Below, in pieces: positions 24,573 through 34,669 of a DNA stretch of 64,000 bases. The notes under the pieces were generated by a model. It saw only the letters and a program-made list of their open reading frames with translations, searched no databases and was not told the DNA's origin. A program made the position numbers and the translations under genes. The DNA is from Gigaspora rosea (lineage: Eukaryota; Glomeromycota; Glomeromycetes; Diversisporales; Gigasporaceae), in the NCBI GenBank assembly GCA_003550325.1, contig QKWP01000066.1:230240-294239 (forward strand), given 5' to 3'. How positions within the stretch are numbered: the stretch's first letter is position 1; the number at the start of each line of letters is the position of its first letter.

Positions 24573-26159
24573 ATGTCACCGGATGATCATTTTAACTTTA
24601 AAAAAAAAATGACTTTTGAATTTTTTAAAAAACTTTCAAATAATTATCTTGAACTTCTTGATGACGAGGAAGATTTTAATGTCATAATTAATGTTGGCGA
24701 ATCTTCAAATTCAAAAATATTCCGGGCGCATTCAACAATTTTAAAACATCGATCATTGTATTTTCGTAATGAATTGACAAACATTAACAGAGATGGGAAT
24801 AACATTAAAACGGTTAATCTAAATAATGTTACTATTCAGCAATTTGAAATTATTATCAAGTAATTAAATAATATTCTTATTTATGATCTTGTGAAATTTA
24901 AAATATTTTAAAAAAATGCCAAAAGCATTAACATATTATAAATTTAAGGTATATTTACGGTGGAATAGTTTCATTAAAAGATCATGAAACTTCATTTGTT
25001 TTTGACCTCATGATTACTACTTGTGAATTTTTATTTGAGGAACTGGCCAAGCATCTTGAAACTTATTTGATTGAAACCAAGGCTTCGTGGCTTCGATTAC
25101 ATTTTTCTAAAGTATTTCAAAAAAGCTTTCAAAATAATAAATTTCAAGAATTACAAAATTGGTGCAACGATATTATAGTAAAACACCCAGAAAAATTTTT
25201 TGAATCAGAAGATTTTACATCAATTCAAGAAAATATGTTGATCTCGGTTATTAAACGAGATGACTTACAAATGGAAGAAATAAAAATTTGGAAACGAGTT
25301 ATTGAATGGGGAATTGCACAAAATACAGGCATTCCACCTGATCCTAAAAATTAATGATAATTTTTTAACTATGAAGACAACTTTACAAAATTGTTTACCT
25401 TTTATTCGTTATTTCCAAATATCTAGTGAAAATGTTATTGACCATTTACAACCATATAGACGAATTCTAGATGATAATTTATGGGATGATATAATGAAAA
25501 GACTTTTATTTCCAAATAAACCGATATCAGCAGTAATTCTTCCACCTCGTGTAGTTTTAACACAAACATTACCACCCAGAACGACAGAACCATTTTCAAC
25601 GATCATTAATGAAGCACAAGCAGCTGAAATTACTTCATGGATTGATAAAAAGGTTGATACATACACTGCAACAAATAACCCATATGAATTTAAATTACTT
25701 CTTCGTGGAACCAGAGATGGTTTTACTTCTGCCTCATTTTGGAATTTATGTGATAAGCAAACAAATGTTGTTGTAGTTGTGAAGGTTAAAGATACTGATG
25801 AAATTCTTGGTGGGTATAATCCTATTGGATGGGTTAAACCGATTAGTAATTATAAATATTATAATTGCGATAAGAGCTTTATTTTTTCATTGAGAAATGG
25901 TACTATTCAAAATTCTATTTTAAGTCGTGTTAAAGATCCAGGATATGCAATTTATTGTGATCCTCAATGTGGACCAGTTTTCGGCGGTGGTGGTGGCGGC
26001 TGTGATCTAGTCATTTTTAATAGTTCTAATAATTGTTGGAATCTTCAAAATGCATATGAAAAACGAATTAGAAATGTTGCATACGATTCCGATTCTTATG
26101 AGCTTTCATTTTTTTCAGTTGATGAATACGAAGTATTTCAGATTAGTAGAAAGCCATAA
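24573..26159 (+). CDS. BTB-TLDc domain protein with a frame break
   Basis: Exon 1 is 24573-24859 and exon 2 starts at 24949; the 89-bp GT-AG intron restores K-Y-I-Y-G-G with matching phase. Residues about 30-130 form a BTB/POZ domain (D-F-N-V-I-I-N-V, F-R-A-H-S-T-I-L, F-E-I-I-I-K-Y-I-Y-G-G), followed by a BACK-like helical region, and a C-terminal TLDc domain (L-L-R-G-T-R-D-G-F, F-W-N-L-C-D, I-L-G-G-Y-N-P-I-G-W, E-Y-E-V-F-Q-I). BTB proteins often act as cullin-3 adaptors and TLDc domains are linked to oxidative-stress responses; the family is greatly expanded in these fungi. The frame changes at about 25340-25354, where D-P-K-N runs into TAA while the other frame continues as N-D-N-F-L-T. This looks like a small deletion in the usual P-E-N-W-S-x-x-N-F stretch. 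Everything else is clean, so the break is recent, an assembly error, or bypassed. Confidence 0.8.
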
Positions 26160-28548
26160 ATTTACAAATGTTAGGCGGCCGTCTTTTAAGTTATATCAAG
26201 ATCGTGAATAAGTAAACGTTGCCAAATGAAATATGAATTAAATGTGAATATTAAATACATATTATCGCATAACATAACAGCGTCAATTTGTACAACTTTT
26301 TATTATTGAATATATAAGATTTGATCAAAAGATATAGCATATTTTTCCCAGAGCAAAAGATCCTAAAAATTTTGGTAAAAATAGATTCGACAATAGTAAA
26401 GGAAAAAGTAAAACTATACATCATTAATGTGGAATTGAAGTTTAAATTAATTACTAAAGTTGAAATTGTAATAACTTATATCTATTAATGATCCATTTTT
26501 TGCATGATGGAGAAAGGTGAAATCTTGGCAAAGCATACACTTTTAATTATGTAACTAATGGACTATAACTTTAAAATTTATATCTTCGTAGCATCAGTTT
26601 ATTAAGTAAGTTATTTATAAATTCATTCTAAAAAAATCAGTTCCCGGATTTCTCTTTATCAATTTCATGTTGTTTTTTTAGTTTTGTAACTTTTATTAGT
26701 TTCGCATTTTTCATCAGTTTCGTAACCTTTCGTCGCTTTGAGCATTTATCTAGTTCATATCAACGGATTGAACCTCTTATTTAATTTCACTATTCTGCAT
26801 TATTCTGCATTATTCCGTAAGAAAAATTTATTGAACATCCGTTCGATTAATTTCTAGCTTATTAGCCTGGGCATACTGAGACATAGCATTAGACATTATT
26901 ATTGTTACGAGTAAAGGTTAAAAATAGCTTTCTGCCTCAAACAAATATAGTTAATTGTTTTCCTCTATTTACCCAATTTTTTTTGGATACTAATTCAATT
27001 TCGTATATTAGCCTGCATGTAGTTATTCATTATGATAATTGATTATAATATTGGCAAAGTAATACGTCTCAATTTTGCTGATCGAACCCACACAACTTGA
27101 TTAGTTGCCCGATTGCGCGATTATGGGAAGTTGTTTTTGAGAATATAGGCTTTTTTTTTAGATATGAAATATAAGGAAGTCAAAATTTATAAAAATATTT
27201 TAATTACATTGAATTTTTATTAATAAGAAATCAATTTACAATTGCACAATCGAATCAAGTGATTTTACGTGTCAAAGATACTTATTTTTGCAAACAATGA
27301 TAAATGCTTAATATTGTTTTGATACGTCTTGAGTTACGACTATGAATTCTACAAAAGTTATGCATCAATCAAATTTCTGTTTTTAATTCTTGTACTGAAT
27401 AATGAACTAAATTCGATAAACGATTTGATGATTTTTCTAATTTGTGAATCACGAGTTAATACTTTTCTAATCCTATCTACACAAGATAATACATAAATAT
27501 TTTCATCACTTTATCGTATTGCTTTTGTGTAATATATATATTTGTTTACACACCAAACTTTCTTACATTCTATAGGTGCACGCATGCTTACAAACTCGTC
27601 ACAAATAAATAAACGCTGATTTGATATAATATGTCAATGTTATTGTATTCACAAGTTATCTTTTCTGATCGATATTACCGCCCCGCTTTTCAATTGCATT
27701 TTTTGGGGTCGTCTAAACAATGTACCCTCATGAATTTTTTTGTACGAAATTTTGCACGTCTGTGTATATCAAAAAAGCGTAAACGCTAAAATATGGTGCA
27801 ATATCATTTAAGGTATAGAAGTGACATAACAAGCAAATATTTTACTATTTCTCTATCTGATTCTTGCATTTTATATTCGTTTACATAAATCACATAAATT
27901 ACATAACATTATAAAGTTTATTTGCGCTTAAAAAAAAGTATTGTCACAGGCTAAAAGTACATTTCCAAAGATTTAAAGAAATGAAACCCAACAAATATTA
28001 GAAAGTTTAGATGATATATGGAGTTTGTCGGTCGAGGGTTGCGGCAAAGAATAATTACAAATAACGGTGAGTCATGTTTAAGCCTCTCTATGTCTTTTAG
28101 AGTGATTTAAAGGACGTAATTTGGGCGATGCCGGTTACGATATTTATGTGCGAGGTAGGGACATAAAATCACTATCCCGATAATATATTCCTCTCTAAAT
28201 CATATTGACCAATTCAACCAAAGTCACGCCTCATGATCTCACATCAAATCAATATAAAGTAAAAATTTCCGAAATATGTTCCATTCTAAAGGAATCTAAC
28301 TTGGTGATAGCATCAAATACTTTTTCTATATAATTTAATCTTTGTACGTTAGTTCAAATAAAATTAATGTTCAAACTTGAATTGATTAATTTGGTCTCGC
28401 ATGGACTTTGATGAAAGTTGGATTTAATCATTGTGCAGTGGAAATAATAAACCATTTTTAAACAGTTAATAGAGATTTACTTTCATTGTGAAAATTTAAG
28501 GTTGCAAATTGATTTTCGAAATCATAAAAATGAACGGAAAATGTATTA
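26160..28548. other. Long non-coding spacer
   Basis: No frame above about 60 codons and no element with both ends visible. About 28000-28300 is less AT-rich and may hold a decayed coding fragment, but I could not assign it. Confidence 0.4.
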
Positions 28549-28736
28549 CAGTCAACTCTAGATATAACGAATCTCATTATAATGAACTCTGGATATAATG
28601 AATTCAAACTTTTAAAATTTCTTAATAGTTCGGTATAAAAAAAGCTATGGTTTCTTAAGAAAACATAGTAATTTTTTATAGCAAACTTTTTTTTTTTTGG
28701 CCAGACTCGAGGGTTCGGTATAGAAAGAGTTGACTG
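28549..28736. mobile_element. 188-bp pogo/Tigger-type MITE
   Basis: Starts CAGTCAACTCTAGATATAAC and ends, inverted, CAGTCAACTCTTTCTATACC, with TA on both sides. CAGTCAACTCT plus a TATAACGAA-like word is the typical Tigger/pogo terminus. Confidence 0.85.
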
Positions 28737-29216
28737 TATTTTGAAACCAATAATATATTTTCAATTTTTTAAATAGTGTCCAGACTCGTTATTTCATGAA
28801 CAGATGATTTATTTACATTCTATTCGTGAACTTCTCTACCGCGAACTTCTCTATTGCAGTCCTCCTTATTAATGACAAAAATTATAGTATAAAATAACTA
28901 ATAGTACAATTCATATATGTAAAAGATGTAATGAGTTGGAAATTTTAGGAAAACGATTTTAAATCGATGTTTAAAGAGAGTGGTTTTTTGAGCCTAGATG
29001 AATTTCGGGGATTGAAACTAGAGAAAGAAATAGATTAAGTTTTAAAGAATTGTTTCAGGTTTTTAATTGAATTGAAAGTTATCCATCCACTTTTTCTATG
29101 TTACATTATGGCAAGAAATACCTTTAAGATCTTAATGAAATTTTATAAAAAGATAGATTATTTCAAAGACATGTGTAAATGCAAAAAAATAATGTATTTA
29201 GAACTTATTATTCATA
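28737..29216. other. Non-coding spacer
   Basis: 3' flank of the minus-strand orphan. A 63-codon plus-strand frame at 29072-29263 overlaps its stop and has no recognisable content. Confidence 0.4.
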
Positions 29217-30512
29217 TTAACTCATTTGTTCTATTGATACTATGTAAGATAAAACTGACATAACAGTTTGCACCACGGTAAGCAATAAGATGATTATAGC
29301 AGAAATATTAATCATTCTTATTAACACATTTTCACCAGAAATTATGTATAATTGCAAAATAGTATTGCTTTTTGATGCATTCACTGTTGATATGAGATTT
29401 CTGACATCTCTCGTACCTTTAAGAGTTGAATTATAATGACATACTTCAGAAATTTTACAAATAATTTCGTGAAATTGATTAAAAGTTACTGGCCCACTAT
29501 AAATAATACCAAGTTGATATGCAAGATTGAAATCTTTTTCAGTTTTAAGTACTCCTGTATAAAAACAAATCATAGTACTAACTATTGGTTCACATTTTGA
29601 TCTCATCTCAAGCATTACAAGATTCCATAAAGTTTCAATCCAATGTGGATGTATGTAAAGTTTTGTGATTAATAATTTACCCTTTTCAAACTTAAACACG
29701 AGTTCACGATGATCTAAAGGAATGAACTTGATAGTAGTATGACTATGTATTTCTGTTAAACTCGGTAAAACTGCTGGATCAAATCGATCAGAATTACGCT
29801 GTTTAATCTTATCATTACCTCCTATAATTCGATAAAGTAGTTGAGCAAATGATATATTTTTATCTAATTGTGTATTGTCAAATGTTGGAGAACAAGCACC
29901 AAAAGGAATTGAATAAGTTGCTATTGAATTAATCATGATATTGAATGCATCGGTGTTACTTGCTATTTTATGATTTCTTTTGTTATATTCATCTACAAAA
30001 CTAGTATTATTTAGGAAAGATTCCATATGATTTATTATTTGAGACAGTCTAATTTGGTTACCAGCCCTAGAAAATATTCCAGGACTTAATACTGATGTAT
30101 TGATGCTAGCTAATTTATATGGTCTCAAGTCAATCATTCCATGGTCATGGCAATGAATAATTTCAGTAGAAAATGCGGCAAATAACTTTGATAATTTTTC
30201 TATATCTGATGATAAATAAGTAATTATATGATTTTCTGACATATCTATATCTTCATTATTGTTCGTATTGATATTATTGTCAAATGTTTGAATTAAATGT
30301 ACTTCAAATATTTTTGACATCATATTTATAGTTCTATCAAGTTTATCTAAATCAGGTTCGTATTCATCTAATTCTTCGACTAAATGTTTACAAGTCAAAT
30401 CTCTTATATCGACTATGTCATATTTATTTTTTTCAAAAAATGGAAAATGATCAAAACTAAATTCACCAAAAACTTTGTCTTTAATAGTTTCTTTAAATAT
30501 GTCATCTTCCAT
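29217..30512 (-). CDS. Hypothetical protein, 431 aa, C-terminal membrane segment
   Basis: An uninterrupted single-exon frame with an ATG at 30512-30510, by far the longest open frame in this part of the window. I do not recognise the family. Residues about 60-95 are acidic and asparagine-rich (N-N-I-N-T-N-N-N-E-D). The centre looks globular with mixed charge. Residues about 403-426 form one strongly hydrophobic helix (S-A-I-I-I-L-L-L-T-V-V), followed by only a few residues, which suits a tail-anchored or single-pass protein with a cytosolic bulk. No signal peptide is visible at the N-terminus. AT-rich TATATAAATAT-type DNA lies about 150 bp upstream of the ATG. The neighbours give no functional hint. 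A lineage-specific gene is the simplest reading. Confidence 0.75.
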   Translation of the reverse strand: MEDDIFKETIKDKVFGEFSFDHFPFFEKNKYDIVDIRDLTCKHLVEELDEYEPDLDKLDRTINMMSKIFEVHLIQTFDNNINTNNNEDIDMSENHIITYLSSDIEKLSKLFAAFSTEIIHCHDHGMIDLRPYKLASINTSVLSPGIFSRAGNQIRLSQIINHMESFLNNTSFVDEYNKRNHKIASNTDAFNIMINSIATYSIPFGACSPTFDNTQLDKNISFAQLLYRIIGGNDKIKQRNSDRFDPAVLPSLTEIHSHTTIKFIPLDHRELVFKFEKGKLLITKLYIHPHWIETLWNLVMLEMRSKCEPIVSTMICFYTGVLKTEKDFNLAYQLGIIYSGPVTFNQFHEIICKISEVCHYNSTLKGTRDVRNLISTVNASKSNTILQLYIISGENVLIRMINISAIIILLLTVVQTVMSVLSYIVSIEQMS

Positions 30513-31730
30513 TTTACCAAAAAATTTATTATGTCGATTTGTTTTTTGGGAGAGAGTTAAATAAATTTATATGTATAGTTAAATTCTGCCGCACAGCCTT
30601 ATAACATGTATTACTATACTTGTGAGCGAATGAAAATTTAGTGTGTATGATGCAATAGGGCTTGTTATATAAATATAAATAACGATCTGCTCATGCGCAG
30701 CTAACTTATAATTATGTATTCATCTAAGCATAAGCATGGACTCATTTAACTAACTTCTAGCCCTAGTGTTAGTGACATTTAATGACATTTAAAGTGAAGA
30801 GCCTTTTTATTTGTAAGAATTGTTTCTACGTGTTATGTGTGCATTTCGTCATTTAAGACGTACTTTGGATATGTAGATTCATCTGTTAACGGCTTAGACT
30901 ACAAGCCTCATTTTATAAATTTTAGATGCGATCTGTTTATCATTGCGTGACCTTACAAAGTTACATTATTTCACAGTACACATACGCACGTATGTATGTA
31001 GCTGACGAGCCTATCATCTAGTCTCGATCCAGTTTTTGGTAATCATTTCTATAAAACCAAATAACAAGATTAAAATAGTACTGTGAAAATCTAATTTCAG
31101 AACCTGATTTCAGTTAGATCAGCAGATAGGTGCTACTTTAGACGCAAAAAATACTGTATGAATACAAGTCCAAACTGGTAGTGTTAACTCTCGTTCACAG
31201 ATTTACCATTCCAACTATTATGTCCTACAGAGTAGCGTCAAATTACTATGTATATGTTAATTCTTGCCTAATTGTTCGATCAGAATCAAAATTTTGTGTA
31301 CGATGAAAAGTCAACTGGTTTCAGAACTAAGATATGCCGGATTCAAATTTCCCCTTCTCAAATCTCTTCATTTCACTACGTGGTTGTCTCACTACGTTCT
31401 AAATGCACTATAAGAACTAAACTTTTAACAATGCGATTTAGATACTAATAAAAAAATGCATTTATAAATCAAAGTATATATTTGGACCAGAATTTGAGTG
31501 TATATTTAGAGAAGTTGTGCATTTAGAAAATGCATTTATGGAGGTTTCTCTATATTTAAGCGCAACAGTCTTTGACAACAAAAACTGAGAGCAAAAGAAA
31601 ATTTCACCTGTTATATTAAGGTGTAACACACAGTATATTTAATCAAACCTATGTAAGACGTATTAGTCATTTTATTAGGACCAAATTTTTTATCGGCAAA
31701 AATGAAAAAATCAGTGTAAACAATCATATA
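30513..31730. other. Non-coding spacer with degenerate elements
   Basis: No gene seen. About 31340-31560 has weak inverted wording (ATGCACTATAAGAACTAAA, AATGCATTTATGGAGGTTTC) that suggests a decayed MITE related to 8526-8622. Confidence 0.4.
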
Positions 31731-31733
31731 TAA

Positions 31734-31800
31734 GGCCGTTTGAAGTTAATTTTTTGGTTAACATCCCCCCCAATGGTTCCCCCGGCCCCCGAGTAAAATG
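31734..31800 (+). mobile_element. Solo left end of the GGCCGTTTGAAGTT MITE
   Basis: GGCCGTTTGAAGTTAATTTT and GGTTAACATC match the left end of the complete element at 47538-47767; a C/G-rich run and GTAAAAT also follow in both. No matching right end is nearby, so this is a truncated copy. Confidence 0.65.
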
Positions 31801-31939
31801 AACACATGAAAAAAAATAAAAATAAAGAAATATTATCATTATTTAGAAATCAAATTCAATATATAAATTCGATTTATTACTTCGTGCATGATATTACTAG
31901 TAGCTGACGTATGTACGAACGTACGTACTTAGCTCTATA

Positions 31940-32175
31940 TATGGGGGTCGTCTAAAGCGGAGCAGAATCACCCCTATGAGAAATTACAGCACGGAATAAT
32001 ACTGAAATACACGGAAAAGTTTGAATACGTGACCACACAAACCTGCACGTAAATATACACGGGACAATGCACGGGAAAGCAAGTTCATGGCACGTAAAAG
32101 GGCGCGGATTCCGTGCAACGCTACTTACGTGCAATTTTATGTGTTTTCTCGTGCATTGTCTCGTGCATATTTACG
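31940..32175. repeat. CACGG/GTGCA-rich repeat block
   Basis: Many short copies of CACGGAA, GCACGTAAA, ACACGGGA and CGTGCA in both orientations. Similar words return at 33540-33720 in mostly inverse orientation (TTTCCGTGCAG three times at 33608-33642). CCCTATGAGAA at 31971 and TTTTCATAGGG at 33710 are inverted, hinting that both blocks bound one decayed element of about 1.75 kb. Open frames here (60 and 129 codons) are repeat-derived. Confidence 0.5.
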
Positions 32176-33000
32176 TGCAGGTAACATATAATAGCATATG
32201 TCCATACATATTTACATAATAACATATATCGTATATGCATTATTTTATTAACTAAATTTTATTATTTTATTAACTAAATTTTATAAGTTTTATTAACTAA
32301 ATTTTGTATTTTATTAAATAACTAAATTATTTAATTATTTTATTAATTAAATTTTATAATACAAATAGTTTAATTTAATAATTTTCATGCGAATAAGAAA
32401 ATACTTCTAATTACTAAAGCTACCGACTTTAAAAATAACCCAGCAACTAATAATATCGTAAAAAAAAACAAAGTAATAGTACCAAAATGAAAGGTTTAAA
32501 AAAAAATCGAAATGACTACTCTAGAAATAACTCCAATAGGGACAACTCCGATTGTGGCAACTCCAATGGCAGTAACTCAAGGGAGAGGCTAAAATGCAAT
32601 AATATACAGAGAAATAAAAAATAAAAGAAAAAAATAATAGTAAAAAAAAATAAAGCTGCGATACCACCAAAAATGATGAAAAACATACACCAAAAATGAT
32701 AGTGATTCCAAAAGAGTAGCTTCCAAGGCAATAAGTCTAAAGGATGGTTTAAACAATGACAATAACTAAAAAAAATTATATAAAAATTAATGAGTTGTAA
32801 AAAAAAAAATTATAAAAAAATATAAGATGATAAAAATGATATGAGTAAACAAAAAAAAAAAAAAAAAAAAAATATTTATTTTCATAAAAAAAAAATAAAA
32901 GTAGAGAAAAAAAAAACAAAAAAAAAATAATTAAAAAATAAAAAAAAAAAACAAAAAAAAAAAAAACAACAAAATAAATGTTTTGTGCGCGTCAATGCAC
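32176..33000. other. AT- and A-rich low-complexity stretch
   Basis: TTTTATTAACTAAAT is repeated four times near 32243-32330. 32760-32980 is dominated by A-runs. A 71-codon minus-strand frame at 32516-32731 is low complexity. Confidence 0.6.
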
Positions 33001-33012
33001 GGAATTTATAAT

Positions 33013-33466
33013 CATTAAGAATCTTAACGATCATCACGTTAATGCACGGAATTATGATCGTTAAGGATCTTAATGATCATGTTAGTTAAGGATCTTAACA
33101 ATTGTGACAATTGTGATATCATACACAAAAATTATGATCGTTAAGAATCTTAACGATTGTGACGATCACGATATTAATGCACTGAAATTATGATCGTTAA
33201 GGAGTCTTAACGATTGTGATGATCATACATTTTGTACAGAAATGATCGTTAAGAACCTTAACGACTGTGATGATCGTTACGTCAGTGAACTGAAACTTTC
33301 GTTAAGAATCTTAACGATTGTGCACGTCAAAGCACGAAAATTATGATTATGATCGTTAAGAATCTTAACGATTATGCATGTCAGTGCACGAAAATTATGG
33401 TCGTTAAGAATCTTAACGATTGTGCACGTTAGTGCACGAAATTTATGATCGTTAAGAATCTTAACG
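33013..33466. repeat. Array of ten CGTTAAGA-N-TCTTAACG palindromes
   Basis: Ten palindromes of 17-18 nt (8-bp arms CGTTAAGA and TCTTAACG around one or two bases, some with a substitution) start at about 33013, 33058, 33084, 33139, 33195, 33247, 33300, 33354, 33402 and 33450. Units are about 45-55 bp and the later ones also carry GTGCACGTNAGTGCACGAAA, itself partly palindromic. A 65-codon frame on the minus strand reads the repeat and is not a gene. Confidence 0.8.
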
Positions 33467-33479
33467 ATTGTCACGTTAG

Positions 33480-34669
33480 TGCACGGAAATTATGTGATCA
33501 TTAAGATTACTGTAATACACGTCAATAAATGGTTATAATACTATGCACGATAGTGCACGGATTTCAATATTTCGTGTGATAACGTGTATTAAATTTTTTG
33601 GATGATCAGTTTCCGTGCAGTTTCCGTGCAGTTTCCGTGCAGTGATTATGAAACCCGTGCTTACCCGCATACAATTTCGTATTTTTACATGCATTCCCGT
33701 GTATCGAGTTTTCATAGGGATAGTAGTACGGTCATCTCCTGTATTGATTGTACACGTGATTGTAGCATTACGCTGTCCCGACGAACTGAGGACCTCCGTG
33801 GTTATTGTTGTTTTCCAACTGTCTCGATGTACTGAGATAGTTGTGGTTGTATTAGTTGGTAAGAGAGTTACCTCGAAGTATTGACGACCGAAGCCTTGAA
33901 TATCCACTCGCGAATCTAACACGCCTCCTTCGATACGGTTGTCCGGATTCTTGTTGATTTGGATTGGTTGGATTTAGGTTGACCCGGAAGAGCAGGATTT
34001 TCCGTTTTCAATATATCTTGATTGGTTAAAGGTAGCAGATGACTATCGGATAATCTCGTGATGTGTTGGCTCTACGAAGCCTAGTGTAATTTTTCTTTTA
34101 CATTATCTTGATTTTTTATTATGCAAACCGACTTTCATTTATAATTGAAAAATGTTAATCATGTCAAAATTTATATGAATCTAATAAAACTCATATTTCA
34201 AAAAAAATGTAAAAATGGGCTGTTTCTATTGTCCGCACCCCATATATGTTTGGCGTTACGCAAAAATTTTATAATACGGTACATTTCATTAAGCAGAAAC
34301 CTTTTCGCTTTCCATTTTAAAAAATTTAGAACCGAGAAAGAAATTAAAAAAAGAATTTTTTTTTTTTTTTTTGTATATATAGTCTAATTACGTCAAAATA
34401 ATGGTTTCTTTTATTAAACTTTAATACATATAAATTAAAAAAGATTTTTTTTTTTGTATTTATAGTCTAATTACGTCATAACAATGGTTTCTTTTATTAA
34501 ACTATAATACTTATAAATAAAAAATATATTAAATTGCAATTAAGGCCATGATTAGTAATATCAAAAATACAATAGTGACAGCATAAAACGAAAGATAACT
34601 AACTCATTTATTCCCCGCTTTTGCGGGAATAAATAATACATACTGTGAATTAACTTATTTAGAAAAAAT
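33480..34669. other. Non-coding spacer with a tandem duplication and a hairpin
   Basis: 34357-34530 holds two copies of an about 90-bp unit (T-run, ATAGTCTAATTACGTCA, AATGGTTTCTTTTATTAAAC). 34612-34631 can form a short hairpin (TTCCCCGC-TTTT-GCGGGAA) 40 bp beyond the stop codon of the giant minus-strand gene, so it would lie in its 3' untranslated region. Plus- and minus-strand frames at 33533-33922 are repeat-derived. Confidence 0.55.

Noticed and set aside
27980..28330. Possible protein-kinase fragment on the minus strand
   Set aside because: R-P-N-x-x-L and similar words appear, but no catalytic motif could be placed and frames are broken.
33013..33466. CRISPR-like array
   Set aside because: Spacers are related to each other and units vary in length; the host is a eukaryote and no cas genes are present.
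33533..33922. 129-codon minus-strand frame with overlapping plus-strand frames
   Set aside because: Built from GTGCACGG/CCGTGCAG repeats with open frames on both strands and no domain.
34612..34631. Bacterial-type terminator hairpin
   Set aside because: The stem and T-run-like context are coincidental in a spliced eukaryotic locus; kept only as a 3' UTR hairpin note.
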